Of a stretch of DNA of 10,073 nucleotides, positions 5,533-10,073 are shown in pieces. The notes beneath the pieces were generated by a model. The model had not been told where the DNA came from, did not search any database, and saw only the letters and a list, made by a program, of their open reading frames with translations. The translations under genes were made by a program, and so were the position numbers. Within the stretch, counting starts at the first letter, position 1. Each line of letters starts with the position of its first letter. The DNA lies in assembly GCA_041749275.1 (NCBI GenBank), contig JBGTBQ010000063.1, positions 1 to 10,073 of the forward strand, in the 5' to 3' direction. Origin of the DNA: JBGTBQ01 sp041749275. Lineage in GTDB: Bacteria > Acidobacteriota > Blastocatellia > Pyrinomonadales > Pyrinomonadaceae.

Positions 5533-7065
5533 ATGAGTCTGGCTGCCGGCACGAACATCGGACGGTATGAGGTTCGCTCACAGCTCGGCGCGGGCGGAAT
5601 GGGTGAGGTCTATCTCGCGCAGGATACGCAGCTCATGCGGAACGTCGCGCTGAAGGTTCTGCCTGCCGCTGTCGCCGATGATGAAGAACGGATGCGCCGC
5701 TTCGCGCAGGAGGCGCGCGCGGCTTCGGCCTTGAACCATCCGAACATCCTCACGATTTACGAGATCGGCGCGACCGACTCGCTGCACTTCATCGCCACCG
5801 AGTATATCGAAGGCGTGACGCTGCGCCGCCTGCTGACCAATGAGCCAATAGTCGTCACCGCCGCGTTCGACATCGCCATTCAAATCGCGGCGGCTCTCGC
5901 CGTCGCGCACGCCGCCGGCATCGTGCACCGCGACATCAAGCACGAGAATGTCATGCTCCGCACCGATGGCTACGTGAAAGTGCTGGATTTCGGGCTGGCG
6001 AAGCTGACGGAAAAATTCGGCGAGCAGCAGGCGAGCGACCCCGACGCGCCGACGCAGCGTGATGTCGTGACCAAGCCCGGCGTGGTGATGGGGACGGTCT
6101 ATTTCATGTCGCCGGAGCAGGCGCGCGGCCTTGAGGTTGACGCCCGCACGGATGTCTGGAGCCTCGGCGTCGTCCTCTACGAAATGATTGCGGGCCGCTC
6201 GCCGTTCACAGGCGAGAGCAGCAACGATGTCATCGCCGCGATTCTTGAGAAGCCGCCGCCGCCGCTCGCGCGCTACCTCTCGCAGCCGCACCCTGAACTG
6301 CAACGGATCATCAACAAGGCGCTGGCGAAAGATCGTGAGGAGCGCTATCAGACGATAAAAGACCTGCTGATCGATTTGAAAAATCTGAAGCGCGAAGTGG
6401 AGTCGGAGGACGAACGGAAACGCACCGCGCCGACTGAAAAATTAGAACCTGAGACGCAGGCCGAAGGCGGCGCACAAGAGACGGCGGACGCGGGCGGAAA
6501 AGCGACGGGGGCCGACCATCTCAGTGGCCGCCATCAATCGAGCGCGGAATACATCGTTGGCGAGATCGGGCGACACCGCAAGGTCGCGGCGCTGTTGCTG
6601 GCGCTGGCGCTCGCCGCCGCAATTTATTTGGCGCTGAATCGCGGGAGGCCGATTGACTCGGTTGCCATCCTGCCTTTCGTCAACAGCGCGGGGCCTGAGA
6701 TGGAGCCTCTCGGAGACGGCATGACAAGCAGCATCATCAACAATCTCACGCAAGTGCCTGACTTGAAGGTGAAGTCGCACAGCGCCGTCTCAGGCTATAA
6801 AGGCAAAGAGACAAACCCGCAAAAGATCGGGCACGAACTGGGCGTCAGCGCCGTGCTGGTCGGAAACATACAGAAACAGGGCGACGCTCTCGTCATCAAC
6901 GCCGCGCTGATAGATGTCACAGGCGACTTCCAACTGTGGGGCAAACAGTACCCCGTCTACGACATCATCAGCAGTTCGAGAATGGTTTCTTTACAGGAGG
7001 ACATCTCCAAACAAATTACGCTTGATATGCGAGTCAAGCTCTTCGGCGCTGAGGGTAAACCTTGA
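5533..7065 (+). CDS. Transmembrane Ser/Thr protein kinase (Pkn type) with TolB-N/FlgO-like extracytoplasmic domain
   Basis: The start ATG 5533 gives MSLAAGTNIGRYEV, matching the usual beginning of this family; the in-frame ATG at 5518 would overlap the SUMF1 gene by 11 bases and add five residues. The product is 510 residues. The kinase domain spans about 12-280: glycine loop GAGGMG (19-24), Lys41 in VALKVLP, Glu60, catalytic loop HRDIKHEN (132-139), DFG (152-154), SPE (193-195) and DVWSLGVVLYEMIAG. All catalytic residues are present; the loop has His where most relatives have Pro (HRDxKPEN). A charged linker (about 285-345) leads to RHRK and one membrane helix (about 351-368), placing the kinase inside the cell. 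The outer part (about 375-505) begins SVAILPFVNS and contains LGDGMTSSIINNL and LQEDISKQI, typical of the TolB-N/FlgO-like domain common in acidobacterial kinases. There the domain is usually followed by TPR repeats, which are absent here. It probably phosphorylates cytosolic or SUMF1-linked partners in response to an envelope cue. Confidence 0.92.
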   Translation: MSLAAGTNIGRYEVRSQLGAGGMGEVYLAQDTQLMRNVALKVLPAAVADDEERMRRFAQEARAASALNHPNILTIYEIGATDSLHFIATEYIEGVTLRRLLTNEPIVVTAAFDIAIQIAAALAVAHAAGIVHRDIKHENVMLRTDGYVKVLDFGLAKLTEKFGEQQASDPDAPTQRDVVTKPGVVMGTVYFMSPEQARGLEVDARTDVWSLGVVLYEMIAGRSPFTGESSNDVIAAILEKPPPPLARYLSQPHPELQRIINKALAKDREERYQTIKDLLIDLKNLKREVESEDERKRTAPTEKLEPETQAEGGAQETADAGGKATGADHLSGRHQSSAEYIVGEIGRHRKVAALLLALALAAAIYLALNRGRPIDSVAILPFVNSAGPEMEPLGDGMTSSIINNLTQVPDLKVKSHSAVSGYKGKETNPQKIGHELGVSAVLVGNIQKQGDALVINAALIDVTGDFQLWGKQYPVYDIISSSRMVSLQEDISKQITLDMRVKLFGAEGKP

Positions 7066-7141
7066 CTTGCAAGTTTGTCTTACTGCACACACGCCAGCAG
7101 ATCGTTGTCGTGCGCTACACCTCACCCGCTCCAATGCGCCT

Positions 7142-8548
7142 TCACGAGCGTAACTGAATGTTATAGGTCTTAATCTTCGAGTTGAGCGTCGTCGCGTTCA
7201 TTCCCAACAGGCGGGCGGCGCGAGACTGGTGGCCGCCGGTCTGGTCGAGCGCGCGGCGGATGAGGTCTATTTCGAAGCGGCGCACCTCGTCGTAGAAGTT
7301 GACGCCGTGGCTCACGTCAATGGCAGCCCCGGCGGAGGAGAGCGGCGCGGCGCTCATGGCCTTCTGCGGCTCGGCGATTTCGAGCGGCAGGCACTGGCGG
7401 GTGATTTCGGGGCCGGGCGCGATGACGACGGCGCGCTCGATGACGTTCTCCAGTTCGCGGACGTTGCCGGGCCACGTGTAGTCTTCGAGCAGTGCGAGCA
7501 CTTCGGGGGCGAGTTGGTCCGAGACGACGCGGTTGTTCTCGTCGTTGTACTTGCGTATGAAGTGCTGCGCGAGCGGGAGGATGTCTTCGCGGCGGTCACG
7601 CAGAGGCGGCAGCTCGATGGAGATGACGGCGAGGCGGTAGTAGAGGTCTTCGCGGAAGGCGCCCTGGCGGACGGCCTCCTTGAGGTCAATGTTGGTGGCG
7701 GCGATGATCCGCACGTCAACCTTGTGCGGCGACGTTTCGCCGAGGGGTGTGAATTCACGCTCTTGTATGACGCGCAGGAGGCGGGCCTGTGTTTCGGGCG
7801 GTATCTCGCCGATCTCGTCGAGAAAGATCGAGCCGCCGTCGGCGACCTCGAACAGTCCCTTCTTCGCGGCGACCGCGCCGGTGAAAGCGCCGCGCGTGTG
7901 GCCGAACAGTTCGGACTCCAAGAGGTCGGAGGGGATGTTGGACGAGTTGACGGTGACGAAGGTGCGGCCCGCGCGCGGACTCTGCTCGTGGATGGCTTTG
8001 GCGATCAACTCCTTGCCGGTGCCGCTCTCGCCGGTGACGAGGACGGTCGAGCGCGCGGGCGCGACCTGATCAACGAGCTGGAAGATGGCGTTCATCTTCT
8101 CGGAACGACCGATGATCGAGCCGCGTTCGACGCTGCGACTCATCGCGCGGCGCAGGTTCTGGCGCTCCTCCTCCTTGCGGCGGCGCTTGATGCCGGCGGC
8201 GATGGTGCTGATGACCTGCTCGTTCTGGAAGGGCTTGCGGATGCAGCCGATGGCGCCGCGCTCCCACGCGCCGATGGCCGTGTCGAACGTGGCGTAGGCC
8301 GTAATCATGACGACGACGGCTTCGGGGTCGAACTTCAGGATCTCTTCGAGCGCGCGCAGGCCGCCCATGCCGGGCATCGAAACGTCGAGCAGCACCACGT
8401 CGTAGGCGCGGCGCTCGTAAGCCTCCAAACCCTCTTCACCCGTCCGCGCCAAATCAACGCGGTAGCCCTCCGCCGAGAGCAACGTCTCCAGCACGTCGCG
8501 CATGATCTCCTCGTCGTCCACGACGAGGACGGAACCCTTTTTCGCCAT
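7142..8548 (-). CDS. NtrC-family sigma-54-dependent response regulator
   Basis: The product is 468 residues, a normal length. The start at 8548 is preceded by GAGG six bases away. Residues 1-120 are a receiver: acidic pair D11-D12, phosphoacceptor Asp55 in LLDVSMPG, Thr83 and Lys105 in RKPF, all conserved. The AAA+ domain spans about 143-375, with Walker A GESGTGKE (173-180), the sigma-54 contact loop GAFTGA (220-225), Walker B GGSIFLDE (238-245), and downstream YYRLAVISIELPPLRDR and WPGNVRELENVIERAV. The last 42 residues are a Fis-type helix-turn-helix. It should activate sigma-54 promoters after phosphorylation by a histidine kinase, plausibly the one whose end lies at 9999-10073 on the same strand. 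It converges with the Ser/Thr kinase gene, 76 bases apart, with no clear terminator between. Its final 58 bases are nearly identical to the remnant near 4105. Confidence 0.95.
   Translation of the reverse strand: MAKKGSVLVVDDEEIMRDVLETLLSAEGYRVDLARTGEEGLEAYERRAYDVVLLDVSMPGMGGLRALEEILKFDPEAVVVMITAYATFDTAIGAWERGAIGCIRKPFQNEQVISTIAAGIKRRRKEEERQNLRRAMSRSVERGSIIGRSEKMNAIFQLVDQVAPARSTVLVTGESGTGKELIAKAIHEQSPRAGRTFVTVNSSNIPSDLLESELFGHTRGAFTGAVAAKKGLFEVADGGSIFLDEIGEIPPETQARLLRVIQEREFTPLGETSPHKVDVRIIAATNIDLKEAVRQGAFREDLYYRLAVISIELPPLRDRREDILPLAQHFIRKYNDENNRVVSDQLAPEVLALLEDYTWPGNVRELENVIERAVVIAPGPEITRQCLPLEIAEPQKAMSAAPLSSAGAAIDVSHGVNFYDEVRRFEIDLIRRALDQTGGHQSRAARLLGMNATTLNSKIKTYNIQLRS
7144..7201. repeat. 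Direct repeat partner of 4105-4162
   Basis: These 58 bases, inside the 3' end of the intact regulator gene, match 4105-4162 in the same orientation with two differences; 7160-7201 is identical. The two copies bracket the SUMF1-kinase pair, so recombination between them would remove about 3.04 kb. Confidence 0.85.
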
Positions 8549-8564
8549 TGCAACCTCGGATAAA

Positions 8565-8612
8565 AGTCTGAAGTCTGGAGTCTGAAGTCAAAACAATTTC
8601 TGACTCCAGACT
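8565..8612. repeat. AGTCTGAAGTC tandem repeat with hairpin, possible minus-strand terminator
   Basis: AGTCTGAAGTC occurs at 8565-8575 and again at 8579-8589 (14-base period). AGTCTGGAGTC (8572-8582) pairs perfectly over 11 bases with GACTCCAGACT (8602-8612) around a 19-base loop. A run of T follows on the minus strand (CTTTTAT, 8560-8566 region) and CATTTTAT follows on the plus strand. It lies between two minus-strand genes, where it could terminate or trim the upstream message, and the composition resembles dispersed intergenic repeats. Confidence 0.55.
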
Positions 8613-8663
8613 CATTTTATAACGGGCGGCGGGGCGCTGACGAACCGGGGGCCGTCGCGTCTT

Positions 8664-9704
8664 TCATCTGACGTTCGTCGTGGTGTGTCTGGGGGTCAAC
8701 ACTTTGGTGCCCGAAGGAGATGGGGCGGGGCGTCGGCGCTCGGCGGTGACGAACAGCTCGAAAGGGTCTTCACCGAAGCCGGCAGTGCGGACGTAGATTT
8801 GCGCCGCGTTGAGGTCTTCGGTTGATGGAAGGCTCCCCATGTAGACGATGCGCCCGTCGGGGATAATAGCCCAGAGAATGTAGACGCTGGCGCCGACGAC
8901 GGAGGGCAGGGGCACGCCGCGAAAGTTGGCGCGGACGTAGGCGCTGCCCGAATGCGTGGCCGTGCGCGCCGTGCCGCTCGCCCGCGCCGCCTCGCGCTCG
9001 CCCTGAAATTCAATCACGCGCCCGCCGCCGCTGGCCTTGAGCGCATGGTCAACCTCGGCGAAGAAATCGCCGGCGCGGCTGCGCGTTCGTTTGCGGTTAA
9101 CGCGAGATGGATCGGAGTCATTTCTGCTCTCCGACTTGGCAGGCCGGCGACCTTCGCGCGCCGTCGGGGGAGGGAGAGAGGCGGGCGCTTCCTCATTCAC
9201 TGTCGGGTAGAGCGTCGTCGCCTCGTTCGCGCGGGTCGAGAGGACGGGCGAGCCGGGGCGCTCCGGGTCGGGCGAGCTTTCCGCCGTGATAACCACGCTG
9301 TAGCGCTCGAAGCCGTCGGGGCGCTCGAAGGCGAGACCGCCGTTGCCGCGCTCGTCGCGTTTGAGTTCGCCGAGGCGCGCGATGCGCCCCTCGCTGACGG
9401 CCCACACGACGTAGGTGCGCGCGTCCGGCGAGATTGTTCGCGGGTCGGGCAGCGAGAGCACGGTCAAGCGCCCGCTCCCACCGTTGCCGCTCGGCTCGAC
9501 CGTCACGTTCCCACTCGCCGGCGGCGCAAAGGAGCGCATCCGCAGGTCGAGCCGCTCCGTCTGCCGCGCGCCCGCCGCGCCGCCCGCCGCGACGCGAAAA
9601 ATATCCGGCGGGGCAAACAGCCACGCCGCACACGTCAACAGGAGACACAGCACACACAGGTGCGCGCGCACGAAGACGAAGCGTCCATGCCTGCTCTTTG
9701 TCAT
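8664..9704 (-). CDS. Secreted protein with two anti-sigma-K (RskA)-like beta modules
   Basis: The frame is open from 9848, but ATG 9704 is the best start: it places a short basic N-terminus (MTKSRHGR) before a hydrophobic signal or anchor (about 9-31), while the upstream extension reads as noise. A GCAGG lies about 12 bases upstream. The 346-residue product has two related modules. The first (about 78-157) contains TYVVWAVSEGRIARLGEL, GFERYSVVITAE and PGSPVLSTRA. The second (about 254-340) contains VYILWAIIPDGRIVYMGSL, GFGEDPFELFVTAE and PSGTKVLTPR. This tYxxWxxxdGRixxLGxL...VTAE..P.P.Gt.VL pattern resembles the extracytoplasmic C-terminal domain of anti-sigma-K factors, here without the zinc-binding or sigma-binding N-part. 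The modules are joined by a charged Pro/Ser/Arg linker. Likely an envelope protein; function unknown. Its start codon overlaps the stop of the truncated DUF433 frame as ATGA. Confidence 0.75.
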   Translation of the reverse strand: MTKSRHGRFVFVRAHLCVLCLLLTCAAWLFAPPDIFRVAAGGAAGARQTERLDLRMRSFAPPASGNVTVEPSGNGGSGRLTVLSLPDPRTISPDARTYVVWAVSEGRIARLGELKRDERGNGGLAFERPDGFERYSVVITAESSPDPERPGSPVLSTRANEATTLYPTVNEEAPASLPPPTAREGRRPAKSESRNDSDPSRVNRKRTRSRAGDFFAEVDHALKASGGGRVIEFQGEREAARASGTARTATHSGSAYVRANFRGVPLPSVVGASVYILWAIIPDGRIVYMGSLPSTEDLNAAQIYVRTAGFGEDPFELFVTAERRRPAPSPSGTKVLTPRHTTTNVR

Positions 9705-9886
9705 ATCGAGGGAAACCTGCTTTGAATTTTTATCAGCGCGAGCGCGTGTGAGATTAGCATCGGCGGGGGAAAAAGAAAAAATTTCTTTAGCGATGAAGCG
9801 CGGATGACCGGGTAACGTAGCCCGCGAATGCAGGGCTTGCCGTGACAAATTTCGGGGTCCATCGTAATCCGTTCGGCAAGGTTCAT
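9701..9886 (-). pseudogene. Truncated DUF433 antitoxin-like gene
   Basis: ATG 9886 has a good ribosome site (GGAGG, six bases upstream). The first 27 residues, MNLAERITMDPEICHGKPCI then RGLRYPV (9806-9886), are the conserved N-terminus of DUF433 proteins, whose hallmark is DPxxxxGKPxIRGxRxPV. Homology stops there; the remaining 34 residues are unrelated, Phe/Pro/Leu-rich filler and the helix-turn-helix part of the family is missing. DUF433 proteins are about 75-100 residues and often pair with a DUF5615 PIN-like toxin as antitoxins; no such toxin is present. The frame ends in a TGA overlapping the ATG of the next gene (ATGA at 9704-9701). It is probably a deletion remnant whose translation start still works. 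Confidence 0.8.
9751..9759 (-). promoter_or_regulatory. Candidate extended -10 for the two-module secreted protein
   Basis: On the minus strand TGCTAATCT forms a TG-n-TAATCT element 47 bases upstream of ATG 9704, with a T-rich run about 17 bases further upstream instead of a good -35. It lies inside the truncated DUF433 frame. Confidence 0.3.
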
Positions 9887-9998
9887 AAAGCGCCTCCGAT
9901 CAGAATCATGCTACGAGACCTGTTAAATCTTAATGCCTAGGCTGGAAGGCGTGTGCATCTCATTGGCCCGGCGGCGCGTGTCACAGGCGGATAGGTTT

Positions 9999-10073
9999 TC
10001 AATCGCCCACAGCTTGTAATCGTATCGCGCGCGCGCTGGTGACGGGGAGCGTGATGCGGAAGGTGGTGCCGCG
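9999..10073 (-). CDS. C-terminal end of a histidine kinase (5' part outside the window)
   Basis: Reading in from the right edge on the minus strand, 24 codons before a TGA (9999-10001) give RGTTFRITLPVTSARAIRLQ then AVGD. The GTTFRITLP string is the last strand of the HATPase domain of histidine kinases, just after the G2 box, and such proteins commonly end a few residues later. It is too short for the track of longer frames. Same strand and gene order suggest that it is the sensor partner of the NtrC-type regulator at 7142-8548, though two other frames separate them. Bases 9887-9998 between it and the DUF433 remnant hold nothing else that I can support. Confidence 0.7.
   Translation of the reverse strand, partial: RGTTFRITLPVTSARAIRLQAVGD

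Noticed and set aside
7066..7141. Terminator between the convergent kinase and regulator genes
   Set aside because: Only a loop-less 10-base palindrome (ACTTGCAAGT) is present; no stem-loop with a T tract on either strand.
4103..7228. Integrative element with att sites in the regulator 3' end
   Set aside because: The repeats look like att duplications, but there is no integrase, and amino-acid similarity continues past the identical DNA, which favours a decayed paralogue.
7229..8563. 444-codon frame antisense to the response regulator
   Set aside because: The strand beneath is a fully conserved NtrC-type gene; long antisense frames are expected at this GC, and the translation is Asp/Val/Gly/Ala-rich with no motif.

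Overview
The window looks like chromosomal DNA of a GC-rich member of the Acidobacteriota, perhaps near Blastocatellia. This is an inference from gene style, not from a marker gene. It rests on a Pkn-type Ser/Thr kinase whose membrane-anchored C-terminus carries a TolB-N/FlgO-like domain, a stand-alone SUMF1-fold protein beside it, an NtrC-type regulator, small secreted Arg/Asp-rich proteins, and AGTCTGGAGTC-type intergenic repeats. No rRNA, tRNA, CRISPR array or intact transposase is visible.

Left part (1-2928, + strand): the 3' end of an unrecognised gene, a 360-base gene-free leader that is C-rich and G-poor, a 205-residue secreted Arg/Asp-rich helical protein, a probable hairpin terminator, and a DASS/SLC13-family dicarboxylate-type transporter related to CitT and DiT1.

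Middle (about 2930-4260): an island of clearly lower GC. Hand counts of three 60-base lines in the RelA/SpoT-domain gene give 45-53% GC, against about 70% for a line in the kinase gene. It holds a two-gene unit, a 252-residue RelA/SpoT-domain protein overlapped by a 78-residue small protein with its own strong Shine-Dalgarno, closed by a perfect 20-bp hairpin. Next to it is a 28-codon minus-strand fragment of a second NtrC-type regulator. Its end is almost identical at the DNA level to the end of the intact regulator 3 kb away. This is the most interesting stretch and a candidate uncharacterised alarmone or toxin-antitoxin-like module.

Right of centre (4200-7065, + strand): a credible sigma-70-type promoter, then a membrane-anchored SUMF1-fold protein with no cysteine, followed after four bases by a transmembrane Ser/Thr kinase. 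The pair reads as one signalling operon and lies between the two near-identical regulator ends.

Right part (7142-10073, - strand): in transcription order, the last 24 codons of a histidine kinase, a truncated DUF433 gene whose stop overlaps the next start as ATGA, a secreted protein with two copies of an anti-sigma-K-like module, a dispersed-type repeat with a hairpin, and an NtrC-type sigma-54 response regulator. The histidine kinase and regulator may be a two-component pair split by the two intervening genes.
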